A DNA stretch of 64,000 bases from Gavia stellata (lineage: Eukaryota > Chordata > Aves > Gaviiformes > Gaviidae): assembly GCF_030936135.1 (NCBI RefSeq), contig NC_082594.1:123852668-123916667 (forward strand), read 5' to 3'. Under the pieces are notes generated by a model. The model saw only the letters and a list, made by a program, of their open reading frames with translations, had not been told where the DNA came from and ran no database searches. Positions 37,801-46,600 of the stretch are shown one piece after another. Made by a program: the position numbers and the translations under genes. Positions within the stretch are counted from its first letter, which is position 1; each line of letters begins with the position of its first letter.

Positions 37801-40800
37801 CCCAGCAGTCTGTGGTGTTGACTTGAGCCCCCAAGCTAACCAAGTCCTGCACAATGAGATGCTGATTGGCAGCCACAGCAACCTGGAAAGCACTCTGCAA
37901 ACATTGAGAAGAAAATGTAAACTATTAGTCACCTGATCTCTAACAGGAAAGAGCAACTAGAATAAATAAAAAGCCTAGCTACCCGGTATTATTTAAGCAG
38001 TGATTATGAATACCAGGAAGCCAGGACAAATAAAGCAGAGCGCATAGTTTTACCAGCTCAAGGTGATCCCAAGAAGTATTAATAGCTCAAGGTTAATATT
38101 AGTATGCAGGATAAATCTCAGGGTTAATATTAAATAAGCATTTCACCACATCTTCCTCAAGGTCCAGACATGCAGAAGCACTCAGGTGCGCGAGGCAGGT
38201 GCAAAGGTTTCGAGCACCTCACCTGGCCATTGTGCTCTTTAATATCCAGCATGTGCAGGGCAGCCATCTTCCTTGCGAGAACGTAGGAGAGCGCCCGTCG
38301 GCCCTGGGCAACCGCAATGTGAAGGAAGCTGTGGGAAAGAGGAGAAATACAGAGTTACACCACCATACAAAGTGGGGCTCAAGTCACTGCAGATATCCAA
38401 ACGTATGGGAGTGGTGTTACGTGGCCAGCTTCAGACCTCCCCTGGGTGACTAAGGCAGGGACACAGGTACCTTCTTCCCAGGGCAATTTAAAGCTTCTAA
38501 ACTAGAATCTTTTTCTCCCCATTTACTCGATAATAAGTACCTGAAATTAGATGATACAAACACCTTATCTACTCAGCGTGCTGCAACTCCGTGCATTGCA
38601 GCCCCACGTGTTTCACTCGATTAGCGAAACTACTGCACTCACGACACAAACACTGCTAATGAACTGCTTCCATTACAACCCCGTGGTCCATCAAAACCCA
38701 AACAGCAACATTCCCCAACCTTCCACATCAGAAACACCGAGATAACAGCACTCACGTGTCTCCATCCGAGTCTTTTGCAAGGAACTGGTCTTGAGAGATG
38801 TTTGCCAGTTTGTTTTCCTCCTGCTCCACTTGCCATTGAAAAAACGACTTGCCCAGCTGCGTCGTGCTTCTGGCGATGTTTTGGTCAGGTAGAGAGGCAT
38901 TCAAAGTAGCCAAAGAGACACTGCGCTCCAGACTACCACACATGTTATTGGAAAGCAAGCTGAAGTTCGGAGCATGGGGGCTGACGTCAGCCTGCGGGTG
39001 GGCACTGGTCAGCGGCTGGAGGGGAGCGGAGATGCCCTCTGAGCCTTCAGAGTCATTCAAGAGGGAGGAGAAACTCTGCGACGGGCAGAACTGCAGTTCG
39101 TGGCTCTCAAAGGTATTCTGCTGGTAGCCAGGAGACTGGTCATTGGCAGCAAACGGCCTGTAGTCCAGGGAGGCATCCGAAGGATAGCTCTGCGACAAAT
39201 CCTGGTTCTGGGATGCAGGGAACTGGTAATGCTGCGGCGGATCAAGCATATGCTGGGAGGTGTGATCTTGGAAGGCTTGGTACTTCTGGGACGGGGAGAA
39301 AGCCTGTGTTCCCGGGCTGTCCTGGTACTGCTCGCCGGGCGAGCTGTGACTGGAGACAGTGTGCAACCAGCTAACCTGCACTGTGCTCAGAGAAACAGGG
39401 GTCGACTCGTTCTTGATGTTTATAATGTTCTGAAGCAGATCAGAATTGCTGTCATGCTTTGGGTCATTTTTATGAGTCTCCTCCATGTTATCCATAGAAG
39501 TTGGTGTCTGGGGTGGTGTCTGTCAGGAAATAAAAAAAAAAGAAAAATCAAAACAAGCTCCAGAAAGTTAAGAGGTATTACTGTATCTGGCAGTTTCTGA
39601 TTACACAAAGCAAACTGAAAAATAAAGGCACAGACAAAATTACTTACCAGGAGGTGTGGGTGAACATTAGCTTGGCGTTTGAAAGACGGCCCATCAGAAA
39701 GGAGCTCGGGAGCCTTTCTTTTGCCGCTATGACCTAGTATGCTCTTCAGCTCTGCTGAAAAGAAAATGAATTTAGAATCCATTTGGAGGTTACTCTTACA
39801 ATCAGCTTTTAACATCTTATTGCAGGGCAAAGAAAGGAGTTTTTACCTGTGTACTGCTCGTAGTTCACCAATCCTCCTTGTGCCTTTTGAGAAAAATCCA
39901 ATTACTCCGTTAGTATAATGTTATTTCAGAAAAAAAAACAAAACCAAGAAGAAAGAAGCAGAGACTTGCTTCTATAAACATAGAATATACCTTAGAATAA
40001 TCCTAGTACATGATTGTCTAACCCTAATTTAATTGCTTTTAATTAAGGTTAGAAAATGGAAAGACTTTTATGGAACTTAAATGAAAACCACCATTTTTCT
40101 TAAGGCTTTTTAAGCTATTTGTTACAATACCACAAAACTCAAGAAAATCTAGAGAAAGACACTGTTCCTTACTGAGGTCTGAGGATTTTTTTTTAAACAA
40201 AGCCAGCCAGTTTTATACTACTTTAATCCCGTGAACTTTCCCATGCAAAAATTGTCCTGTGACAACACTTCTCTAGGAAGCTCGCAAACACACGCTCAGA
40301 AAGACTGTTCCAAAAAAGAATTCTCCTTTAATCTTCCCAGAATTTCTTATATTTTTTTCTCTCTTTTCAGACTGGAGGGGTCTGCCTTTACACCGTGTGC
40401 TCCGCGCGGAGAAGCACAGCAGCACGACAAACGATTCTCTTCTGAGAAGATTCCCCAACTCCTACAACGCATGACCTCATTGCAGTTAACAGGGAGTTTC
40501 TGGGGTTTCATAACACGAACGTATCTCCATCCAAACTCCGTTTAGAAAATCAACCTTACTAAGAACATTTTTAAGTGCCTCCTTTTCCCTAATTCCTTCC
40601 CAGCTCTGTTCTTCCATTACGTACTGGAAAGGAAAAAACGCCGACTCCATCCGCATCAGAGAAAGCGGGAAGCTCGTTTCTAGCACTATCGCGTGCCTTT
40701 TTTTTTTAATCCAACTTCAGAAACCATGAAAAGCAGTTATGTCAGTGCTGAAAAATGCTGGTTACCTTGCCCTCCTCCGTGGCGGAGCCCGAGGACATCT

Positions 40801-41586
40801 GTTTGCTGCTCCTGAAGTGCAGCAGCAGCTCCTTCACCGAGTTCTTCACGCGGACCCCCTGGAAAGGTCCTCTGTGCTGCTTTCCCCCCGCCATGTGTTG
40901 TTCGACTGTTGAGACACCAAAACAACACCCGAATTTCAGCCCCCGCCTCCGTTTTCACTCCAAAAAGGGAGAAAGAAAAGCGGGAACGCTGGCGGAAGAC
41001 CACCTAAGCCCGCGGGTTCGCAGAGGAGAGCCGAGGCGATGCCCCCCGCGCCCCCTCCGCCATCCCACAGCCGCGCGGGCCCCCCCCGCCGCCTCCTCCT
41101 CAGCCGGGGACCCCCCGCCCGCTCCCGCAAGGCTGGAAATACCCCGGCGCGGGGCCGCGCCGGCGAAACGCTCCTGCCCGAGGCGGAGCTCCCGCTTTTC
41201 ACCGCTTCGGGGGGGGGGGTTAAGCCCAAAAGGGCCCGCGACCGGCTTCGCGGCGGCCCGCCCGGCGGGGAGGGAGCGGGAACCGCGGCTTCGCGCCCTC
41301 CCCCGCCGCCGCTCCCCGGGCGCAGGGGGTCGGGACCGCCGCCGGGGCACGCCGTACCTTGCAGCGCGGGGCGGGCGCCGCCCCGGGGGTCCCTCCGGCC
41401 GCCGCCGCGGCTGCTCACCGAGAGGTCCGAGTCGGAGCCCGGCGAGCCCGGGGCGGAGTGCGCCGGCGAGCAGCTGCCCTCGCTGGAGTGGGGCGAGGCC
41501 CCGTAGAAGTAGGCGAGGTTGATGGGGCTGCTGAGGGCGCCGTCGCCGCCATCGGGCGCCGCGTCCCGGCTGCTCTCCACGATCAT
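34767..41586 (-). CDS. NFKBIZ: NFKBIZ, I-kappa-B-zeta, complete 12-exon coding region
   Basis: This gene encodes the nuclear I-kappa-B family protein zeta, which binds NF-kappa-B p50 on chromatin and switches on secondary-response genes such as IL6 and LCN2. The spliced frame is 2,094 nt, giving 697 residues (human about 718). I joined the exons by splice sites and phase: 41586-41358, 40905-40766, 39883-39847, 39751-39648, 39519-38756, 38328-38223, 37894-37748, 37392-37329, 36682-36513, 35862-35752, 35635-35468, 34820-34767. The protein has a short N-terminal segment with the family stretch NLAYFYGAS, a bipartite nuclear localisation signal (KRK at 146-148, KR at 160-161), a Gln/Ser/Pro-rich transactivation region encoded mainly by exon 5 (171-424), and ankyrin repeats from about residue 422 to the C terminus. 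The ATG at 41,586 lies in a strong Kozak context (GCCGCCATGA), and the protein then begins MIVESS, as the family does. No frame break is seen. Identity is secure from sequence and from the neighbouring NXPE3. Confidence 0.97.
35468..35635 (-). CDS. NFKBIZ: NFKBIZ coding exon 11 (ankyrin 6-7)
   Basis: Fifty-six codons (625-680). AYNGNTALHVAASLQYRVSQ with LLMRKGADPSARN is ankyrin 6. NEQPVHLVPDGLVGEQ is the capping unit. Boundaries are TTCTCCAG|GCTTAC and GAACAG|GTAAAAA. Very well conserved. Confidence 0.97.
35752..35862 (-). CDS. NFKBIZ: NFKBIZ coding exon 10 (ankyrin 5)
   Basis: Thirty-seven codons (588-624), DRKSGRSALHLAAEEANLEL through FVNAK, make one ankyrin unit. Boundaries are TTTGATAG|GATCGC and GCAAAG|GTACGA, both phase 0. 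Confidence 0.97.
36513..36682 (-). CDS. NFKBIZ: NFKBIZ coding exon 9 (ankyrin 4)
   Basis: Residues 531-587 encode GLTALHCAVLAHNAV, then an insert rich in charged and polar residues (HSPEVQELLLRNKSLVETIK), then LIQMGASVEAR. The long insertion inside this ankyrin repeat is typical of I-kappa-B-zeta. The donor is GCAAGA|GTAAGT, with A instead of G at the last exon base. Only this boundary keeps the frame with exon 10. Confidence 0.95.
37329..37392 (-). CDS. NFKBIZ: NFKBIZ coding exon 8
   Basis: A 64-nt exon encoding residues 510-530 (AIQKGAMGSNQYVDLEATNYD) plus the first base of Gly531. It closes ankyrin 3 and leads into ankyrin 4. The acceptor is CTTTTGTAG and the donor is TATGATG|GTGAGT. Confidence 0.95.
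37748..37894 (-). CDS. NFKBIZ: NFKBIZ coding exon 7 (ankyrin 2-3)
   Basis: Exactly 49 codons (residues 461-509) bounded by TTTGCAG|AGTGC and CTTCAG|GTAAGAA. It encodes SAFQVAVAANQHLIVQDLV, completing ankyrin 2, then CWGRTPLHVCAEKGHAQVLQ, the core of ankyrin 3 with the canonical TPLH turn. Confidence 0.97.
38223..38328 (-). CDS. NFKBIZ: NFKBIZ coding exon 6 (ankyrin 1)
   Basis: After CCCACAG the exon completes Thr425 and encodes FLHIAVAQGRRALSYVLARK, the first ankyrin unit, followed by the start of the second (LDIKEHNGQ). It runs to residue 460 and ends in phase 0 at GGCCAG|GTGAGG. Confidence 0.97.
38756..39519 (-). CDS. NFKBIZ: NFKBIZ coding exon 5 (large transactivation exon)
   Basis: This is the largest exon (764 nt, residues 171-424 plus two bases). 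It starts TPPQTPTSMDNME after the acceptor CCTGACAG. It contains the conserved DLLQNIINIKNES block, then a low-complexity Gln/Ser/Pro/Tyr-rich region. It ends with the conserved GKSFFQWQVEQEENKLANIS and KDSDGDT, which opens the ankyrin domain. The middle part is divergent, as expected of a transactivation region. The donor is GACAC|GTGAGT. Long open frames on the opposite strand here are shadows. Confidence 0.97.
39648..39751 (-). CDS. NFKBIZ: NFKBIZ coding exon 4 (nuclear localisation signal)
   Basis: Residues 136-170 include the bipartite nuclear localisation signal, KRK at 146-148 and KR at 160-161, separated by an acidic/serine linker. The acceptor is a tandem TTTCAG-CAG. The distal AG gives the start used here (39,751). 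The proximal AG would start the exon at 39,754 and add one alanine without changing frame. The donor is CACCTCCTG|GTAAGT. Confidence 0.93.
39847..39883 (-). CDS. NFKBIZ: NFKBIZ coding exon 3 (37-nt small exon)
   Basis: This very short exon encodes AQGGLVNYEQYT (residues 124-135) plus one base. It corresponds to the human segment that ends in EQF. The acceptor is TCTCAAAAG|GCACAAG, with a weak pyrimidine tract, and the donor is TACACAG|GTAAAA. Length and phase are required to join exons 2 and 4 in frame: 369 nt precede it and 406 nt are reached after it. Confidence 0.9.
40766..40905 (-). CDS. NFKBIZ: NFKBIZ coding exon 2
   Basis: Entering in phase 1 after CTCAACAG, the exon encodes residues 77-123. 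These include the highly conserved block RGPFQGVRVKNSVKELLLH, which identifies I-kappa-B-zeta. The donor is GGCAAG|GTAACC and the exon ends in phase 0. Longer open frames over this stretch in other frames are shadows. Confidence 0.95.
41358..41586 (-). CDS. NFKBIZ: NFKBIZ coding exon 1
   Basis: The exon encodes residues 1-76 and one base of codon 77. It carries the conserved SPINLAYFYGAS segment and a Ser/Pro/Gly-rich stretch, and ends in an Arg/Gly-rich tail (SRGGGRRDPRGGAR). The donor is CTGCAAG|GTACGG. Reading straight past the donor gives a longer open frame with no I-kappa-B similarity, so the exon ends here. The exon lies inside a CpG island and is very GC-rich, which makes it prone to assembly or coverage gaps. 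Confidence 0.93.
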
Positions 41587-41970
41587 GGCGGTGCCGCGGG
41601 GCGGCGGGCGGCGGCGAAGGGCGGCGGGCGGCGGAGCGGGAGCGGGCACGGCCAGGGCTGGGCGGGCGGCGCGGCGCACAGTGGGGGGCGGCGGCGCTGG
41701 CGGTGGCGGTTATAGCGGCTCCGCCCCCCCCCCCCCCCGGCGGGGGCGGGGGCGGGGCCGGGGCCGGGCGGGGCCGCGCTTCCCGTCAGGGCGGTGGGAG
41801 GGGGCTGCCCGCGGGGCGGGGCGGGGCGAGGGGGCGGGGCGAAGAGGGCGGTGCCGGTGCCCGCCCCGCCCCGCCCGGTGCCCCGCTGCCCCCGGGAGCG
41901 GGGCAGGGGAAGGGATGGGGCGGCGGCATCGCCCCGCTCCCCCAGCCCGGGAGCCGCCGCGGCCCCGGCG
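41587..41970 (-). promoter_or_regulatory. NFKBIZ: NFKBIZ promoter and 5'UTR within a CpG island
   Basis: The CpG island spans roughly 40,985-41,970 and covers exon 1. On the minus strand a TATA-like CTATAA lies at 41,715-41,710, which would place initiation near 41,680 and give a 5'UTR of roughly 95 nt. Many GC boxes (CCCCGCCCC/GGGGCGGGG) lie at 41,735-41,880. By eye I saw no perfect GGGRNNYYCC kappa-B site in this stretch. No in-frame ATG lies upstream of 41,586 in the predicted leader. Confidence 0.7.
41710..41715 (-). promoter_or_regulatory. TATA-like box of NFKBIZ
   Basis: The minus strand reads CTATAA inside an otherwise almost pure GC sequence. It sits 124-129 bases upstream of the start codon. 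A 14-base G run (minus strand) lies just upstream at 41,737-41,724. Confidence 0.5.
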
Positions 41971-42414
41971 GGGTGGGGTGGGGATGATGGGGATGGGGTG
42001 GTGGGGACGGGGGTGGGATGATGGGGATGATGGAGACGGGGTTGGGGTGGGGTGGGGATGATGGGGATGGGGTGGTGGGGACGGGGATGATGGGGATGGG
42101 GTGGTGGGGACGGGGATGGGGTGGGGATGATGGGGATGGGGTGATGGGGATGGGGTGGTGGGGACGGGGATGATGGGGATGGGGTGGTGGGGACGGGGAT
42201 GGGGTGGGGATGATGGGGATGGGGTGATGGGGATGGGGATGGGGTGGGGATGATGGGGATGGGGTGGTGGGGACGGGGATGGGGTGGGGTGGGGATGATG
42301 GGGATGATGGGGACAGGGTTGGGGTGGGGTGGGGATGATGGCAATGGGGGTGGTGGGGACGGGGTTGGGGTGGGGTGAGGATGATGGCGATGGGGATGAT
42401 GGGGACAGAGATGG
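41968..42414 (+). repeat. G-rich minisatellite upstream of the NFKBIZ promoter
   Basis: About 450 bp of degenerate tandem units built from GGGGAT, GATGGGGATG, GTGGTGGGGACG and GGGGTGGGG words, purine/G-rich on the plus strand. Larger composite blocks recur, for example GGTGGTGGGGACGGGGATG several times. Each unit has G runs of four, so G-quadruplex formation is plausible. A 362-residue open frame rich in His, Pro and Ile on the opposite strand is only a translation of the repeat. Confidence 0.9.
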
Positions 42415-42762
42415 ATGCCGCCTCTCACCCTGCCGTCCAAGATTGCCCCTGGAGGCCTCCCACAACTTTTGCAGCCCCCGCTCTCAACGCCCACAACCCC
42501 GAATTTCCATCCTTTTGTGCGGCTGCAGAGACGGAAACCAGGAGCATCGCCCTCGGCCTCCCGCCGCTGCTGACGCAGGCTCGCGTCCCCGCCCGCACGT
42601 AGCCCTCGCCCCAAGTACGATGGCGCGGGAGCGTTTGCCCCGCTCCTGCCAGCCCTCGGCTCCGGGGACACGGGCTTGGGAGCACGGGGAGTTTTCGGTT
42701 GTGTGTATCATGTGGGCAGCATCCAGAGAGAAGGGGAACGTGAGCAGTTACTGACAACAGAG

Positions 42763-42771
42763 ATGAGTCAT
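42763..42771. promoter_or_regulatory. AP-1 site candidate
   Basis: A perfect palindromic ATGAGTCAT lies about 1.1 kb upstream of the NFKBIZ start, just beyond the minisatellite. AP-1 contributes to stimulus-induced genes, but a single short motif is weak evidence. Confidence 0.3.
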
Positions 42772-43139
42772 GTCCTCTGTTATCGGAGCGTGTAGTAGGC
42801 CGGGGGCAGACGCAGAAGTTATTTTGGTTTTAGGCTGCACCATACTGCGGTGGCAAAGCCTCTCGGTCGAGGCCAGCAGGGAGAAGCGGGTAAGCAATAC
42901 AATGCAGAAACGAAAAGTGGGCGAAACCGTGTGCCTGCGATTACTGTGAAGAACGCTACCGAGTTCTTACCAATATTCACAGGGGAGACTTCTCAGGTTT
43001 CTACTTTTCAAACAAATATTTCTGCTTTCCTCGTTTCCACTGAGGTCACCGTCCTCTCAAATACGAGGGTGCATTTTTGCCCATGTGAGGTTGCGATTAG
43101 GATGTTTTTAGCACTGTGGCTGCCCCAAAAAACATGTAG

Positions 43140-43620
43140 TAAAACAACACTGTATTTCTAAAGTATATTATGCAAATTGGAGGTCTATAATTTAGATTAT
43201 TATACATGTTTTAATTGTATTAAAAAGCATGGGACAGGTGCAACATGAAATTATATTAATCAGGAGGCAGGAGGGAATTATTTTATATTATTCAAATATT
43301 TCTTCCGCTGCCAGGTGAAGGGAGGGTTTCACTGGAAATTAGCTAGGCAGTTTTCTATTCCAAAGGCTGTTGGTTTATGCCATAAATTGAATTTACGCAG
43401 TCACAGTAAAATTTGCAAATGTAACCCATAAAATGAAATCAGATGCCAAGTAGTACCAGAAATAGCATCATCTAATAAAGGTAAAAATTCGCTTGCTCCC
43501 TAATCAGCAGCTATCTCCCAAGCGCGTGTTCTTACTGATTTCAGTGAACCTCTTTATGCAAGTGAGGATTTGTGAAATCAGGCCGTATGTTTTAAACATG
43601 CAAGGAGATGGTTCTCTGTT
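43140..43620. other. Candidate conserved non-coding element upstream of NFKBIZ
   Basis: An AT-rich, non-repetitive stretch with octamer-like TATGCAAAT (43,168), TTTAATTGTATTAAAAAGC and AAATTATATTAATCAGG words. Located about 1.6-2.0 kb upstream of the NFKBIZ start. Conservation is not tested. Confidence 0.3.
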
Positions 43621-46600
43621 CTTCTTCAAGCCTTAGATCTCACTTACGATACCTCAGCCTTAGGTAGACACTTGAAGTGTTTCCCTGTTGAAAAGCGCTT
43701 GCTGCTCAGAGATCCTTCAGCCCCCGAACGCTCTTTGCAGGTTCGGTGGCTGATGGGAGGACCCGCAATCCAACTTTCCGAAAGCCGGTCTGACTGACCA
43801 ACCTTCGCATTCGCATCCCTGCCAGGTAGCCAGGAAAGCGAGTCGTTTTAATATACCCAGGAGGGTCTCCAACTACCGCAGCAAATGGATCTTGTCTTTT
43901 AATATGCAAACAGTAACAGGAATCTGAGAAGTCTATAATCCAGAAAATTAGATTTGTCACTGTAGTTGTCTGTAATTCCCTTAAAAATGTCAAGATTTCA
44001 AACCACAAGTGGATTTCTCTCATTGTAGTCCTACTGTGCTGTGGAAGGTCCCTAAACCACACGCAGGCAGAGACAGACAGCACCTTTATCCTTGCTATTC
44101 AGTAATTATTTTGGAATGGGTTTAATTGAAGATTAGTCTCTGCGTATGAATGAAAACTATTCTATAAAACAATGTAATGAGGTTTTTGTCTTGAAGAGGG
44201 CGTGGAATTTCTTTCTCTCTTCTATTCCAAAGTTTCTACTCTACCGAAGGCTGAATTGCTGACTTGCTCTCACCTTACCGCACAAAATCCACTTCGGGCA
44301 ACACTCTGATACCTCAACTCGTACTTGTTTCATCAGCAACTTCTTATTTCTTAGGTCTTCTGGCATAAATCTACTCCCAGCCAAAGCAGATTAAGACAAG
44401 TCTAATTCCACTGAGCTCTGAAACAAAAGGCTCTTTCAAAAATACACACACCCATCGGTTGCACAAGATGAGCTGGCCCCCAGCAGCCTTGTACTCTCAA
44501 AGTGCTTCCATGCAAGTTACGGGTAAATCATTGCTACATCTACAAATTGTAATTATTAATGTTGCAGACCTTGAGCATTTGTTTTTTGGCCCAAACACTA
44601 CGTAATGTCTGTGGTGACCCAAACCCCGTGAGGCATCTTCAGCCTAAGAAAAGTTCCTCCTGGGCGGGGTGGTGACCAAAAGCGCTTGTCACTTCTTCTC
44701 CCGACGGGAAACCCGGCGCAGCCCCTACAGACAGCAACAAACTGGGGGAAAAGGGGATCAGCTGGGAAGGCATCGCAGGGCTGCGGTGTGCAGGTGGTTT
44801 CCGTCTGCTTTGGCCGAGCCGTAACGCAGCACAACCCATCAACCTCCAGAAGTGGAGAAGGCTGCGAGTCGAGCACGGAGGAGGGTGCCTCAGCTCCCCG
44901 AGCACTGCCCTCCCAGGATTTTATTGCAGCACCTCCATTTACTGGGATGTATCAATAATGCCAACTAGTGGACAGTATTAGCAACATTTGTCCCGAAACC
45001 TTTCTCATATACATCTGGAAACAGTGAGATGTGCTTATCTTGGTATCTCAGCCCACTGCAAAATTAAGAAACAAAATGCATTTGCTTCCAAAAACTCTGC
45101 TCCTTCCCTCTCTTCAGAATACAGCCTGGACAGGTATTGTGGAAGGAAAGCTCATCAGCCTTGGTTTCGATTATACCAATATACTTGATCACTCAAACAG
45201 CTTTGATCGCTGCTTTTGAGCATGCGACCTGTGCACACCCCCGAGCTACTCTGAAGGGATCTGAAAATTCAGCTAAGAACAACAAAAATAAATCCTGTTG
45301 TCTCAAAGCTTGCACTCGCTGGGTCGGGGTCTCACTGCAGGAGTCAGAGAGGTTGAAAGCGAACACCTTAGACTTTCACCACCAATTCAACATCTAGGCT
45401 AATCACAGTCATCTATCCCCCTTTTGCTACCCTAATCACAGCCCGCGCAGAGAAAAGACGCGCTGGACCTGCTGTGCTGGGCTTCCCTCTGCATTAGGCC
45501 TCCAGTACCCGTGTCCTTCTCACACAGAAAGAGCTGAGCCACTGCCCTAAGTCAAAGAAAATCAAGAAGCCTGCTCAGTGTTTGGGGTTTTTTTTCTGTT
45601 AAAACAGACTTCCATGTTTTCAACACCCTTTTTAATTGTAACCATGAGATTTTCTCTCATATCTGGGCCCTCATACCGAGAAGAGCATCTCAATAATGAC
45701 AGCACAAATTGAGAATGAGGGAGAAATTTTGCTGCCCAGCTTTCAGCCGTCTCTGGTTCATCCTTCCCGAGACGATTTGCGTGTGCTCGCAAAGACATCC
45801 TCCCAACACTCTACGCCATCCCCTATAGCTTTGTGTGTACGTGGTCACCACTGATCGCATCCCTGATGTGACTAGTCCCTACCGCTATAGGGTCAAACGA
45901 TGTGGCCCCACAGTTTACCCTCACATCCTGGTCCCAGGATGGGTAACAGTGCTCTTACTTAAGCTCAATTCTGGGATCTCTGGTGAGAGAAACCAGCTCC
46001 TTTTGGTGGAGCCTGGGCACGGTTTGCTCCAGGGCTGGTCCCTAGAGACAGCATGAGCAAGACTCTGCCAGTTGTCTCTCTCTCTGTTAGCCTCTCCAAA
46101 AAGGCATCCTACCTCCTCTTCCCCCTCAGAAAATCCCCTTGAAGCTGTAGCTCCAAGTCACACATGCAGCAGTTGAAAGGAAAAAAAACCCCAAATGAAG
46201 AGAAGATGCGTGCTGGGGAGGCCACGTGGGGCTCAGAAGGGACCAAGGCTGAGAAAGAGTTGTTACGCTGTTTGTATGCGGCCAGTCGGCTGTAAGGAAA
46301 GGGATAGCACCAGCGTGCCTGCAGCGCTCAGTCCCTGGGGCACGTACTGGTGTGAATGCTATAGGGGTTGTAGGCTTGAAATAAATAAATACCTAAATAA
46401 ATCAAGCCCAGAAAGCAGAGCTTTGCCTTCCCTGTAGAGCAGCACGTAGTCGCTCTGCCAGGCATGCAGTTCCTCCTAACCGCGAGTGAGGAACACGGCA
46501 GCTCTCGGCGCAGCCCACGGTTCAGCAGGAATGGGAGCAGAATAAACATCTCTCTTCGGTTCATCTCCTAAGCAGCAGCGCAGGAGAAGGGTCAGCCTCC

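Noticed and set aside
39100-39600. 166-codon plus-strand open frame
   Set aside because: Antisense shadow of NFKBIZ exon 5.
40755-41522. 255-codon plus-strand open frame
   Set aside because: It is antisense to NFKBIZ exons 1-2 in GC-rich DNA; the composition (Arg/Pro/Ala) is that of a shadow frame.
41587-41679. N-terminal extension of NFKBIZ by 31 residues
   Set aside because: The extended frame starts at GTG, not ATG; the ATG at 41,586 has a strong Kozak context and matches the family start.
41583-42671. 362-codon minus-strand open frame rich in His, Pro and Ile
   Set aside because: Most of it is a translation of the minisatellite and of the CpG island promoter; it has no start context or domain and overlaps the NFKBIZ leader.
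42687-42696. Kappa-B-like GGGAGTTTTC upstream of NFKBIZ
   Set aside because: One mismatch to the consensus and a common word; not enough to call a site.
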